From positions 4,712,001 through 4,776,000 of the forward strand of contig NZ_JACHMO010000001.1 in NCBI RefSeq assembly GCF_014205015.1: a stretch of 64,000 nt of DNA. The letters run 5' to 3'. Below the pieces are notes generated by a model. That model saw nothing but the letters and a program-made list of their open reading frames with translations, was not told where the DNA came from and made no database searches. The stretch comes from Saccharothrix ecbatanensis. GTDB taxonomy: Bacteria; Actinomycetota; Actinomycetes; Mycobacteriales; Pseudonocardiaceae. The number at the start of each line of letters is the position of its first letter. Position 1 is the first letter of the stretch. This document shows, piece by piece, positions 8,429-17,551 of this stretch. A program made the position numbers and the translations under genes.

Positions 8429-9699
8429 AGCACGTCCTCCAAGATCCCCAACGCCTCTTCGACCTCGTCCTCGGTCACCGTCATCGGCGGCGCGAGCCGG
8501 ATCACGTTCCCGTAGAGCCCACCCTTGCCGACCAGCAGCCCACGTTCCCGCGCACCCTCCAGCACCGCCACCGCCTTCGCCGGATCCGGCGCCCCGTCGG
8601 CGCCGACCAGCTCGACGCCCACCATCAGCCCCTTGCCCCGCACGTCACCCACCACCGGCCGATCCGCCGCGATGGACCGCAGCCCACCGATCAACCGGTC
8701 GCCGAGCTTGGCCGCGTTGGCCTGGAGGTCGTGGTCGAGCAGGTAGTTCAACGTCGCCAGCGCACCCGTCGTGGAGATCGGGTTCCCACCGAACGTGGAC
8801 AGCGAGTGGGCCGTGAGGCAGTCCATCAGGTCACCGCGCGCGACCACGCCGCCGATCGCCAGCCCGTTGCCCAGCCCTTTGGCGAACGTCATCGCGTCCG
8901 GCGTCACGCCGTGCGCGTCAATGCCCCAGAAGTGCTCCCCGGTACGTCCCCAACCGGTCTGCACCTCGTCGGAGACGAACAAGATCCCGTACTCGTCCAG
9001 CACTTCCTTGAACGCCGCGAACAACCCGTCCGGCGGCGACGAGAACCCGCCGACGCCCTGGATCGGCTCGGCGATCATGCACGCCACGTCACCGGCGGTC
9101 GTGGTCTCGATCACCTCGCGCAGGTCCGCCACGCACGCCTTGACGTAGTCGGCGTCCGACAGGTCCTTGAACGGGCTGCGGAACCGGTAGCCGCCGTGCA
9201 CCCAGCTGACCTTCACCGGGCTGAGCGAGGACGCCGACCAGCCCCGGTTGCCGGTGATCGCGACGGTGGCGAACGCGCGGCCGTGGTAGGAGTTGCGCAG
9301 CGCGAGGACCTGGTCGCTGCGGCGGAACTGGGTGGCCAGCATGAGCGCCGTCTCGTTGGCCTCGGTGCCGGAGTTGGTGAAGAACACCTTGGCGTCCGGG
9401 ATGCCGGACAGCTCGGCGATCTTCTCGGCCAGCTCGACCTGCGACCTGATCAGGTAGAGCGTGGAGCTGTGCAGCACGCCGGTGTCGAGCTGGGACCGGA
9501 TCGCGTCGGAGATCTCGGCGACGTCGTAGCCGACCGCGTTGGTCAGGATGCCGGCGAAGAAGTCCAGGTAGGTGCGGCCTTCACGGTCCGTGACCCGGCG
9601 TCCGCTCGCGCTCGCCAGCTCGATCGGCCGGTCGTAGTAGAGGGCCATCCAGTCGGGCATCACGGCGCGGTGCCGGGCCAGCAACTCCTCGTGTCCCAT
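8425..9699 (-). CDS. Class III aminotransferase (beta-alanine / omega-amino acid)
   Basis: PLP enzyme of the class III (GABA/AGXT2) fold, 424 residues. Visible features are TNSGTEANE for the cofactor phosphate region (109-116), D244 in FVSDEVQTGWGRTG and the Schiff-base lysine K274 in FAKGLGNG. Translational coupling to mmsA suggests it transaminates beta-alanine (or 3-aminoisobutyrate) to the semialdehyde MmsA uses. The ATG at 9699 follows GGAGG by 7 bases; longer upstream starts would overlap the divergent pucR. Confidence 0.9.
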   Translation of the reverse strand: MGHEELLARHRAVMPDWMALYYDRPIELASASGRRVTDREGRTYLDFFAGILTNAVGYDVAEISDAIRSQLDTGVLHSSTLYLIRSQVELAEKIAELSGIPDAKVFFTNSGTEANETALMLATQFRRSDQVLALRNSYHGRAFATVAITGNRGWSASSLSPVKVSWVHGGYRFRSPFKDLSDADYVKACVADLREVIETTTAGDVACMIAEPIQGVGGFSSPPDGLFAAFKEVLDEYGILFVSDEVQTGWGRTGEHFWGIDAHGVTPDAMTFAKGLGNGLAIGGVVARGDLMDCLTAHSLSTFGGNPISTTGALATLNYLLDHDLQANAAKLGDRLIGGLRSIAADRPVVGDVRGKGLMVGVELVGADGAPDPAKAVAVLEGARERGLLVGKGGLYGNVIRLAPPMTVTEDEVEEALGILEDVL

Positions 9700-9794
9700 C
9701 GCGTCCTCCGGTGGTAGGTCCGTGACCCAGAAGTCTGGTCGGCCCGGGTGACGCCCGCCATGGACAACCTGTACCGCTTTCCCGCGATCGGCAT

Positions 9795-9800
9795 TACGTT
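9795..9800 (+). promoter_or_regulatory. -10 element of a likely leaderless pucR-type promoter
   Basis: TACGTT lies 6 bases before ATG 9807 and no ribosome binding site is visible. This matches a TANNNT -10 positioned for transcription from the start codon. Confidence 0.45.
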
Positions 9801-9806
9801 GTGTCC

Positions 9807-11453
9807 ATGTACCCCACGGTCGCCGAAGCGCTCGCACTGCCCGTGGTCCGGCGCGGGAAGCCCACCGTGGTCGCGGGCGCGGCCGGAATGGGGAAGCGGG
9901 TGCGTTGGGTGCACGTCGCCGAGGTCGCCGACATCGCCCACCTGCTGCGCGGCGGCGAGCTGGTGCTGACCACCGGGATCGCGCTGCCCGGGGACCCCGA
10001 GGGGCTGCGGAAGTACGTCTCGGACCTGGCGTCGGTGGGCGCGTCCGGGCTGGTGGTGGAGCTGGTGCGGCGGTGGAGCGACGAGGTGCCGGGCGCGCTG
10101 GTGGCCGCCGCCGAGCAGCACGAGCTGCCGCTGGTCACGTTGGCCGAGGAGACCCGGTTCGTGTCGGTGACCGAGGCGGTGGTGTCGCTGATCGTGGACG
10201 CGCAGCTGGCCGAGCTGCGAGCGGCCGAGCAGGTGCACGAGACGTTCACCGCGTTGACCGTGGCCGGGGCCGAGCCCGCCGAGGTGCTGCGCGAGGTGGC
10301 GCGGACGGCGGGGCTGCCGGTCGTGCTGGAGACGTTGGGGCACGAGGTGCTGGCGTACGACGCGGCCGGTCAGGACCCGACCGCGCTGCTGGCCGACTGG
10401 GGCCAGCGGTCCCGGGCGGTGGCCGTGTCGGAGCGGACGGCGTACCACGACGAGGCCGGGTGGCTGGTGACGGTGGTCGGCGCGCGGGGCGCGGACTGGG
10501 GGCGGTTGGTGGTGCTCAGCCCGGACGCGCCGCCGCACCGGCACGTCGTGGTCGCGGAACGCGCGGCGTCCGCGCTGGCCGTGCACCGGCTGGTGGCGCG
10601 GGACCGGGAGTCGTTGGAGCGGCAGACCCACCGGACGCTGCTCACCCAGTTGCTCGGTCAGCCGCCGCACGACCTGCCGACGCGGGCGGCTGCGCTCGGC
10701 GTGCCGCTGGAACGGCGGCAGCTCGTCGGGGTGGCCATCCGGCCCGGCACGGCCACCGCGCCCGCGCAGGCGTTGGCCTCGCAGGAGGTGTTGCGCGACC
10801 TCGCCGAGGCGACGGCGTTGGCGGCCCGGCGGGTGACGGTGCCCGCGCTCGTCGGCGTCGTGGACGACACGAGCGTGCGGGCCTTGCTGTCGCTGCCGAC
10901 GCAGGCCGGGTTGGACGGTGTGCTGCGGCGGCTGGCGCGGGAGGTGCAGCGGAGGGCGGCGGAGACGCCGCACGCGCTGCCCGTGGTGATGGCCGTCGGG
11001 ACGACCGTGACCGCGCTGCCGGACGTGCGGCGGTCGTTGGCCGAGGCGGCGCACGTGGCGGGCGCGGCCCTGCGGTCACCGGGAACGCGGCTGTACCACC
11101 GGCTGGACGACGTGCGGCTGCGCGGGCTGCTGCACCTGCTGCGCGAGGACGAGCGGGTGTTGGCGTTCGCGGACCGCGAGCTGGGGACGTTGCTGTCGCG
11201 GGACAGCGCGCAGGGCACCCGGCTGGTGGAGCTGTTGCGGTGCTTCTGCGAGCACGGCGGCAACAAATCCGCCGCCGCAGCCGCCGCGCACCTCTCGCGG
11301 ACCGCCTACTACCAGCAGTTGAGCCGAATCGAGCAGGTGCTCGGGGTGTCCTTGGAGGACCCGGAGTCGGTGCTCTCGCTGTACGTGGCGTTGCTGGTGC
11401 AGGAAATGGGCGAGCGGGACCCTCAACTGCCCCGCCCGCCCACGTCGTCCTAG
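9807..11453 (+). CDS. PucR-family transcriptional regulator
   Basis: A 548-residue regulator with an N-terminal PucR (purine catabolism regulator-like) domain over about residues 5-125, a central GGDEF-like/sensory region, and a C-terminal PucR helix-turn-helix (ELLRCFCEHGGNKSAAAAAAHLSRTA region, near 470-500). PucR-type proteins sense nitrogen-source metabolites and activate catabolic genes. It diverges from the aminotransferase-mmsA operon and is the prime candidate to control pyrimidine catabolism. GTG 9801 is an alternative start. Confidence 0.88.
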   Translation: MYPTVAEALALPVVRRGKPTVVAGAAGMGKRVRWVHVAEVADIAHLLRGGELVLTTGIALPGDPEGLRKYVSDLASVGASGLVVELVRRWSDEVPGALVAAAEQHELPLVTLAEETRFVSVTEAVVSLIVDAQLAELRAAEQVHETFTALTVAGAEPAEVLREVARTAGLPVVLETLGHEVLAYDAAGQDPTALLADWGQRSRAVAVSERTAYHDEAGWLVTVVGARGADWGRLVVLSPDAPPHRHVVVAERAASALAVHRLVARDRESLERQTHRTLLTQLLGQPPHDLPTRAAALGVPLERRQLVGVAIRPGTATAPAQALASQEVLRDLAEATALAARRVTVPALVGVVDDTSVRALLSLPTQAGLDGVLRRLAREVQRRAAETPHALPVVMAVGTTVTALPDVRRSLAEAAHVAGAALRSPGTRLYHRLDDVRLRGLLHLLREDERVLAFADRELGTLLSRDSAQGTRLVELLRCFCEHGGNKSAAAAAAHLSRTAYYQQLSRIEQVLGVSLEDPESVLSLYVALLVQEMGERDPQLPRPPTSS

Positions 11454-11458
11454 GCGAT

Positions 11459-11926
11459 CTAGCCGACCACCGGCACGCGCACCGGCAGCTTCTCCAGCTC
11501 CGGCCTGAGGTCCGGCAGCTCCTGAGCCGAGACGGGCGGCGGCAACTGCGGAACGACCGGGGCCGCCGGCAGGGAACGGCCCTGCCCCGTGAGCGCGTCG
11601 CCCACCACCGGCAGGCCCAGCTGCGACAGACCCGCCTGCGGCACACCCGGCACGGCCGGGACGTTGGGCGCGGGGGCGGCCTTCGGCACGTTGATCCCCT
11701 GCGAGCCGTTGACCACCGGCGGCGGCAGCTTCACGGCCTTGCCGCTGAGCAGGTCGGTGGCGGGCTTGGTGACCACGCCGCCGACCTTGGGCGCATGGCC
11801 GATCGTGCTGTCCAGGGAGTCGGTGGGGGCCTCGGCGGCGGACGCGGCGGACGCGAGCAGCGGAGAGGCGCCGACGGCGAGCAGGGCAGCGGCACGCAGA
11901 AGGCGGCGCGTGCGGATTCCGGACAC
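11459..11926 (-). CDS. Small secreted proline/valine-rich protein
   Basis: A 155-residue product with a clear signal peptide (RTRRLLRAAALLAVGASPLL, cleavage probably after SAASA near residue 31). The mature chain is rich in Pro, Val, Leu and Gly with no recognised domain. GTG 11926 is preferred because AGGAA precedes it by a few bases and the signal peptide begins there; a longer frame upstream overlaps the protease gene. It converges on pucR with 5 bp between stops. Function unknown. Confidence 0.7.
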   Translation of the reverse strand: MSGIRTRRLLRAAALLAVGASPLLASAASAAEAPTDSLDSTIGHAPKVGGVVTKPATDLLSGKAVKLPPPVVNGSQGINVPKAAPAPNVPAVPGVPQAGLSQLGLPVVGDALTGQGRSLPAAPVVPQLPPPVSAQELPDLRPELEKLPVRVPVVG

Positions 11927-12041
11927 GGTTTTCCTAACCTGGTTGGGGACCTGCAAGTGACCCCTATGGCATCGACCGTTTCCGCGTTCTTCCGTAGCCG
12001 CTCGATCAGGTGATCTATCCGGGCACGGTCCGTGAAGACCG

Positions 12042-12080
12042 CGCGGGCCCGTGTCGTGGGAGACGCGACACGGACCCGCG
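12042..12080 (-). terminator. Terminator downstream of the secreted protease
   Basis: A 15-bp stem with one mismatch (CGCGGGCCCGTGTCG / CGACACGGACCCGCG) and a 9-base loop, 20 bp past the protease stop codon at 12100. Confidence 0.65.
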
Positions 12081-12099
12081 ACGGTTCTTCCCCCTGTGG

Positions 12100-13527
12100 C
12101 TAGGGGTTCGTGACCCCGAGCGTGTAGCCGCCGGACCCGCTGTACGCGTGCACCCGGTAGCGGTAGTAGCCGGCGGTGCCGTTGTAGGTCACCGTTTCGT
12201 CGGCGGCCGGGCTGTCGCCCTTCGCCACGACGGCCCACGAGCTGCCGTTCCACTTCTGGAGGTACAGGTCGAAGTCCGCGCCGCTCGGACCGACCAGGCA
12301 GCCGACGTGCGCGCCGGACACCGTGGACTGGTAGTAGCTGTTGTTCGGCTGGTACGCCTGCCCGCCCGCGGCAAGGGAGCCGTTGTAGGTGGTCTCCGAG
12401 CTCTGGCAGCCGGTCGGCGGGTTCGGGTCGCCGCCGCCGGTGACCAGGGTCAGGCCGTAGGTCTGGAGGATCTCGTTGACCGGCTGGAAGTAGGTGGTGC
12501 CGCCGGTGCGGCAGTTGCCGGAGCCGCCGGACGTCACGCCCTGCGCCTGCGTGCCCGCGAGCAGGGAGCCGCCCGAGTCGCCGGGCTCGGCGCACACCGT
12601 GGTCTGGATCAGGCCGGACACCGTGCCCTGCGGGTACGTCACCGACGAGTTGCGCGCCTGGATCGTGCCGCAGTGCCAGCCGGTGGTGGAGCCGGAGCGG
12701 CACACGGTCGAGCCGACCGGCGCGTCCTGCGAGCCCGTGACCGACACCGTGCCGCCGGAGTAGTTGTTGACCAGCCCGCGCGGGGTGTTGCCCGCCGCGA
12801 CCTGGACCCACGCGTAGTCGTTGCCGGGGAAGCTGGACCCGCGGAACGTGCCGCTCGGGTTGGACGTCGACGCGCCGGTCGAGCCGCAGTGCCCGGCGGT
12901 GACGAAGCCGCCGTTGACGGAGAAGCCGACGGAGCAACGGGTGCCGCTGCCGATGTTGTAGGCGTTGCCGCCGATGACGTCGATCAGCGGGCGTGGTTCC
13001 TCGGTGGTGACGTAGTAGCGGACGGCGGAGGCCGGGACGCCGGCGGACGCGACGAACTGCCGTGCGGCGGCGACCTTGCCGGGCTGGGACTTCACGACCA
13101 CGGTGTTGGTGGGCAGGTCGACGTACCAGCCGGGGACGGAACGCGGTGACTTGGCGACGTTCGCGTCCAACGCGGACTTCAGTGCGTCCAGGTCGCTTTC
13201 GCTGCGCTGCACCAGCTTCGTGCGCACGCTCGCGTCCACTTCGGACGGTTGGGTGATGCCGACGGTGAGGGTGCCGGAGGAGTCGATCCACGCGCCGCCG
13301 AACCGGGCGTCCAGCCGCTTGCGCAGGGTTCGCGCGGTGTCGGCGGAGCGCTCGTCGGCGGCGAGGCGGGCACGCGCCTGGTCAGCGTCCCATCCCAGGT
13401 CGCGTTGGATCGTGGACAGGATCTCGGCGTGCTGGTCGGCGGGCGCGGCCTGGGCGGCGGTGGGCGGCAGGGTGCCGGCCGCGACCAGCGCCGCGACGAG
13501 CGCGAGCGGTCTGAAGAGTGCTGACAT
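12100..13527 (-). CDS. Secreted streptogrisin/alpha-lytic-type serine protease (S1)
   Basis: Extracellular chymotrypsin-fold protease made as a pre-pro-protein (475 residues). Signal peptide about 1-27, alpha-lytic-type foldase prodomain about 28-180, mature domain from about LIDVIGG. The triad is H213 (TAGHC), D237 (GNDYAW) and S318 (GDSGGS). Paired cysteines and a hydrophilic C-terminal domain after residue 365, resembling secreted-protease pre-peptidase C-terminal or binding modules, follow. It is unrelated to the flanking catabolic genes and probably scavenges protein outside the cell. Confidence 0.93.
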   Translation of the reverse strand: MSALFRPLALVAALVAAGTLPPTAAQAAPADQHAEILSTIQRDLGWDADQARARLAADERSADTARTLRKRLDARFGGAWIDSSGTLTVGITQPSEVDASVRTKLVQRSESDLDALKSALDANVAKSPRSVPGWYVDLPTNTVVVKSQPGKVAAARQFVASAGVPASAVRYYVTTEEPRPLIDVIGGNAYNIGSGTRCSVGFSVNGGFVTAGHCGSTGASTSNPSGTFRGSSFPGNDYAWVQVAAGNTPRGLVNNYSGGTVSVTGSQDAPVGSTVCRSGSTTGWHCGTIQARNSSVTYPQGTVSGLIQTTVCAEPGDSGGSLLAGTQAQGVTSGGSGNCRTGGTTYFQPVNEILQTYGLTLVTGGGDPNPPTGCQSSETTYNGSLAAGGQAYQPNNSYYQSTVSGAHVGCLVGPSGADFDLYLQKWNGSSWAVVAKGDSPAADETVTYNGTAGYYRYRVHAYSGSGGYTLGVTNP

Positions 13528-13669
13528 GGGGAGTTCTCCTCGAAGGGAGTGCAGGGATTCCCCGTGAAACCTAGGTCCGCCGGCCCGGCCGCGGTAATAC
13601 CGGTTGGGTCATAAGACGGGGTGATGGCCAGGCCGGAAAAGCGCTGGCGCCCGTTGTCACACTGGGATC

Positions 13670-14020
13670 ATGGGAGCGCTGGATGCCATGGCGGCAAGGG
13701 TCGCCGGAGGTGCGACGGTGCGGTTCCGGCCGACGGGGTCCTCCATGGTGCCGCTGGTGCGCAGTCGTGACCTGGTCGTGGTCGCACCGGTCGACCCGGC
13801 GAAGCTGGAAGTCGGCGACATCGTGCTGGTCCGCGTCTCGGGCACGACCTACCTGCACCTGGTCACCGCGTTGCAGGGCGACCGCGTGCAGATCGGCAAC
13901 AACCGCGGCCGGGTCAACGGCTGGACCGGTCGGCAGCGCGTGTTCGGGCTGTGCGTCGAGGTCGAGGGTGTGCGGCGGCCGAACACCGAGGGCAAGGTGC
14001 GCGGTCAGACCAGCGCTTGA
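13670..14020 (+). CDS. S24/S26-type signal-peptidase-like protein
   Basis: A 116-residue protein with the S24/S26 catalytic serine motif (PTGSSMVPLV, serine near residue 25) and the beta-rich region EVGDIVLVRV and TYLHLVTALQGDRVQIGNNRG. No membrane anchor or LexA-type DNA-binding domain is present, so it is a minimal cytosolic form. Substrate is unknown; self-processing or a non-proteolytic role is possible. Its 3' end overlaps the convergent LysR gene by 16 bp. Confidence 0.75.
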   Translation: MGALDAMAARVAGGATVRFRPTGSSMVPLVRSRDLVVVAPVDPAKLEVGDIVLVRVSGTTYLHLVTALQGDRVQIGNNRGRVNGWTGRQRVFGLCVEVEGVRRPNTEGKVRGQTSA

Positions 14021-14979
14021 TGCGGGACCGCGCCGTACTCCGGGTGCCCCGGCAGCCAGGCCGCGTAGCGCGGGTTGCGTTCGGCCGTTTCACGGTAGGC
14101 CTCGGCGGCGTACCGGAGCACCTGCGGGCCGACGGCGGCGGCTGGGCCTTCCGGGTTCCAGCCGATCAGGTGCCGCCACCGCAGCGGCGGGCCGGCTAGT
14201 GGCATCGCCACGAGGCCCGGGGTGCGGCGGAACGTCGGCTGGCACAACGCCACCGCGTCACCGGACGAGGCGAGCTCGATGCAGCTGTTGGTGTCGACCT
14301 CGTACATCGTGCGCGGGGTGAAGCCGGCGCGGCTGCACGCGGCCACGAAGCAGTCGCCGAAGCACCCGTCACCCGGTGTGACGGCCCACTGCATGTCCTT
14401 CAACGCCCCCAGCTCGACCTCGTCCAGCAGGGTGAACGGGTGGTCCTCGGGGATCAGCACGAACACCGGGTCGACCGCGATCACGCTCCACGTCAGCCCG
14501 TGCTCGGACGGCGGCGGCGCGTCCCCGCACACGCCCACCAGCACGTAGTCGAGCCGGCCCGCGGCGACCATGGCGGCCAGCTCGACACCGGACCACGACA
14601 CCTGCGTCGAGACGTGCGAGCCGGGGTGCGCCTCGGTCAGGCGGTGCACCAGCCCGCCGAGCATCGGCCCGTTCACCGCGCCGACCCGGTACCGGTCGCC
14701 GGGCACGTCGTCGTCCACCAGGCGCAGCGCGTCCTCCTCCAGGCGGGAGAACGCGGGCAGCAGGACGCGGGCGCGTTCCAGCACCAGCTCGCCCAGCGCG
14801 GTCGGCCGGGCGCCCTTGTGGTCCCGGTCGAACAGCTTGCCGCCGAGCATGGCCTCGATCCGGTGCAGCTGGGCCGTCAGGGCGGGTTGCGCCAGGCCGA
14901 GCAGTCCGGACGCCTTCGACAGGCTGCCCGAGTCCGCGATCGCGCAGACGACCCGCAGGTGCCGCAGTTCGAGCTTCAT
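14005..14979 (-). CDS. LysR-family regulator of the pyrimidine/hydantoin operon
   Basis: LysR-type regulator (324 residues): N-terminal winged helix (MKLELRHLRVVCAIADSGSL, then AQPALTAQLHRIEAMLG) and a periplasmic-binding-like effector domain. It is divergent from the NCS1 permease operon, the standard LysR arrangement. ATG 14979 begins the canonical LysR N-terminus; the open frame extends 22 codons further upstream without family similarity. A palindrome in the intergenic region is a plausible binding site. Confidence 0.88.
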   Translation of the reverse strand: MKLELRHLRVVCAIADSGSLSKASGLLGLAQPALTAQLHRIEAMLGGKLFDRDHKGARPTALGELVLERARVLLPAFSRLEEDALRLVDDDVPGDRYRVGAVNGPMLGGLVHRLTEAHPGSHVSTQVSWSGVELAAMVAAGRLDYVLVGVCGDAPPPSEHGLTWSVIAVDPVFVLIPEDHPFTLLDEVELGALKDMQWAVTPGDGCFGDCFVAACSRAGFTPRTMYEVDTNSCIELASSGDAVALCQPTFRRTPGLVAMPLAGPPLRWRHLIGWNPEGPAAAVGPQVLRYAAEAYRETAERNPRYAAWLPGHPEYGAVPHQALV

Positions 14980-15090
14980 CCGAAGGACGGTAGGCCACCG
15001 GTGAACGGCCAGTCGAGAGCCGACCGGATGCCCCGTGGAACGCACCGGACCAGCGGCTGGAGTGGCAATGGACAGAGTGTGCCCTGATCA

Positions 15091-15113
15091 TGGCAAGCGT
15101 GGACACTTTGCCA
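15091..15113. promoter_or_regulatory. Candidate LysR operator
   Basis: TGGCAA-N11-TTGCCA, a perfect dyad of the T-N11-A class favoured by LysR regulators, lies between the divergent LysR gene and the permease. An extra half site TGGCAA is at 15063-15068. Confidence 0.55.
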
Positions 15114-15212
15114 CTGCCGACGCACGCGGGCCGACCGGAGGATGCCGGGATGGAAATCGCGGCGAAGCGCCCGCGCGAAGGGTGTTTCACGAGCGTAACA
15201 GGGAAGTGACCG

Positions 15213-16712
15213 ATGGCCCTTGACTCCGCAACGCAGGTCACAGCCGACCCCGACGGCCGCGTCGAACTCCGCGATCATTCGGCGATCGCGGACAGCCCCC
15301 ACTACAACCCGGAACTCGCGCCGGTTCCGCTGGAGCGTCGCACCTGGACCACTTACAACTTCTTCGCGCTGTGGGTCGGGATGGCCACGAACATCCCCAG
15401 CTACCTGCTCGCCGCCGGGCTCGTCGCGATCGGGATGAACTGGTTGCAGGCGTTCCTGACGATCACCCTGGGCAACATCATCGTGCTGGGGCCGATGCTG
15501 CTCAACAGCCACGCCGGCACGAAGTACGGCATCCCGTTCCCGGTGTTCGCCCGCGCGTTCTACGGCGTGCGCGGTGCGAACCTGGCCGCGTTGCTGCGGG
15601 CGTTCGTGGCGTGCGGCTGGTTCGGCATCCAGACGTGGGTCGGCGGCCAGGCCATCCACGGCATCGTCGGCAAGCTGGCCGGCACGGGGTGGAGCGGGGC
15701 GCCGGTCGTCGCGGGCCAGCCGTGGACGCTGTGGTTCAGCTTCTTCGCGTTCTGGCTGCTCCAGATGGCGATCATCTGGCGCGGCATGGACGCGGTGCGG
15801 GTGCTGGAGAACTGGGCCGCGCCGCTGGTGGCGCTGGGCCTGATGGCGTTGACCGGGTGGGTGCTGATCAAGGCGGGCGGTCTCGGCCCGATCCTGGCGG
15901 AGCCGTCGAAGCTGGGCTGGGGCCTGGACTTCTGGAAGGTGTTCGTGCCGTCGTTGATGGGCATGATCGCGTTCTGGGCCACGCTGTCGCTCAACATGCC
16001 GGACTTCACCCGGTTCGGCGGCAGCCAGCGCAAGCAGGTGCTCGGCCAGGTGCTGGGCCTGCCGACCACGATGTCGTTCATCGCGCTGCTGTCGGTGGTC
16101 ACGACGTCCGGCACGGTCGTGCTGTACGGGGAGGCGATCTGGGACCCGGTCGCGCTGACCGCGAAGTTCGAGAGCCCGGTCGCGGTGGTCATCGGGCTGG
16201 TGATGGTCATCCTGGCGACGATCTCCACCAACCTCGCGGCGAACGTGGTGAGCCCGTCGTACGACTTCTCCAACGCCCTGCCGAAGCTGATCAGCTTCCG
16301 GGTCGGCGGGCTGATCACCGGCGTGATCGGCATCGTGATCATGCCGTGGCGGCTGATCACCGACCCGAACATCTACATCTTCGCGTGGCTCGGCTTCTAC
16401 GGCGGTCTGCTGGCGGCCGTCGCGGGCGTCCTGGTCGGCGGGTACTGGGTGCACGCGCGCACCAAGCTGGACCTGCCCGAGCTGTACGTGGCCGGCGGGC
16501 GCTACTGGTTCAAGGCCGGCTGGAACTGGCGCGCGGTCGTGGCCACGCTGGTGGGCTCGGTGCTCGCCGTGGGCGGCGCGTACAACGGGCCGTTCCCGGC
16601 GGACGGCCTGATCCCGTTCCTCAAACCGCTCTACGACTACAACTGGGTCGTCGGCCTGGTCGGCGGCATGCTCGTCTACCTGGCTCTGACGCCACGGAGG
16701 GAGAACGCGTGA
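15213..16712 (+). CDS. NCS1-family nucleobase/hydantoin/allantoin permease
   Basis: Integral membrane symporter of the NCS1 family (499 residues) with about twelve hydrophobic segments. The N-terminal NLxPVPxERRTW-type signature (here LAPVPLERRTWTTYNFFALW) and WVGMATNIPSYLLA are typical. It probably imports uracil, thymine, dihydropyrimidines or hydantoins. The stop overlaps the GTG of beta-ureidopropionase, coupling uptake to the first catabolic enzymes. Confidence 0.93.
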   Translation: MALDSATQVTADPDGRVELRDHSAIADSPHYNPELAPVPLERRTWTTYNFFALWVGMATNIPSYLLAAGLVAIGMNWLQAFLTITLGNIIVLGPMLLNSHAGTKYGIPFPVFARAFYGVRGANLAALLRAFVACGWFGIQTWVGGQAIHGIVGKLAGTGWSGAPVVAGQPWTLWFSFFAFWLLQMAIIWRGMDAVRVLENWAAPLVALGLMALTGWVLIKAGGLGPILAEPSKLGWGLDFWKVFVPSLMGMIAFWATLSLNMPDFTRFGGSQRKQVLGQVLGLPTTMSFIALLSVVTTSGTVVLYGEAIWDPVALTAKFESPVAVVIGLVMVILATISTNLAANVVSPSYDFSNALPKLISFRVGGLITGVIGIVIMPWRLITDPNIYIFAWLGFYGGLLAAVAGVLVGGYWVHARTKLDLPELYVAGGRYWFKAGWNWRAVVATLVGSVLAVGGAYNGPFPADGLIPFLKPLYDYNWVVGLVGGMLVYLALTPRRENA

Positions 16713-17551
16713 GCAAGATCATCCGCGCAGGTCTCGTGCAGCAGAAGTGGACCGGCGACAAGGAGTCGATGATCGCCAACGCGGTCGAGGCGGTCCGCAC
16801 CGCCGCGTCGCAGGGCGCGCAGGTCGTGTGCCTCCAGGAGTTGTTCTACGGGCCGTACTTCTGCCAGGTGCAGGACGCGGACTACTACTCCTACACCGAG
16901 GGCATCCCCGACGGCCCGACCACCGACCTGATGTGCGAACTGGCCGAGCAGCACGGCGTGGTGCTCGTGGTGCCGATGTACGAGGAGGAGCAGCCGGGGA
17001 TCTACTACAACACGGCCGCGGTGATCGACGCCGACGGCACGTACCTCGGCAAGCACCGCAAGAACCACATCCCGCAGGTCAAGGGGTTCTGGGAGAAGTT
17101 CTACTTCAAGCCGGGCAACCTCGGCTACCCGGTGTTCGACACCGCCGTGGGCAAGGTGGGCGTGTACATCTGCTACGAGCGGCACTTCCCGGAGGGCTGG
17201 CGGGCGCTCGGGCTGAACGGCGCGCAGATCGTGTTCAACCCGTCCGCGACCAGCCGGGGCCTGTCCGAGTACCTCTGGCGGCTGGAGCAGCCGGCGGCGG
17301 CCGTGGCGAACGAGTACTACGTGGGCACGATCAACCGCGTCGGTGTGGAACCGTTGGGTGAGAACGACTTCTACGGCCAGTCCTACTTCGCCGACCCGCG
17401 CGGTCAGCTGGTGGGCGAGGCGGCCTCCGACACGGAGGAGGAGATCGTGGTCCGGGACCTGGACATGGACCTGCTGGCCGAGGTCCGGAACCTGTGGGCG
17501 TTCTACCGCGACCGCCGTCCCGACACGTACGAGGGGTTGGTGCAGCCGTGA
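16709..17551 (+). CDS. Beta-ureidopropionase / N-carbamoyl amino acid hydrolase
   Basis: Nitrilase-superfamily amidohydrolase (280 residues) with the Glu-Lys-Cys triad visible: E44 in LQELFYG, K118 in HRKNHIP and C155 in YICYERHFPEGW. It releases CO2 and ammonia from N-carbamoyl-beta-alanine to give beta-alanine. It overlaps both neighbours (GTGA), between permease and dihydropyrimidinase, which fits step three of reductive pyrimidine degradation. N-carbamoylputrescine hydrolase is a close relative but less consistent with context. Confidence 0.9.
   Translation: MSKIIRAGLVQQKWTGDKESMIANAVEAVRTAASQGAQVVCLQELFYGPYFCQVQDADYYSYTEGIPDGPTTDLMCELAEQHGVVLVVPMYEEEQPGIYYNTAAVIDADGTYLGKHRKNHIPQVKGFWEKFYFKPGNLGYPVFDTAVGKVGVYICYERHFPEGWRALGLNGAQIVFNPSATSRGLSEYLWRLEQPAAAVANEYYVGTINRVGVEPLGENDFYGQSYFADPRGQLVGEAASDTEEEIVVRDLDMDLLAEVRNLWAFYRDRRPDTYEGLVQP

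Noticed and set aside
11459..13291. Long reverse-strand frame of about 610 codons
   Set aside because: Most of it is an antisense-frame shadow of the protease; only the last 155 codons with their own GTG and signal peptide look real.
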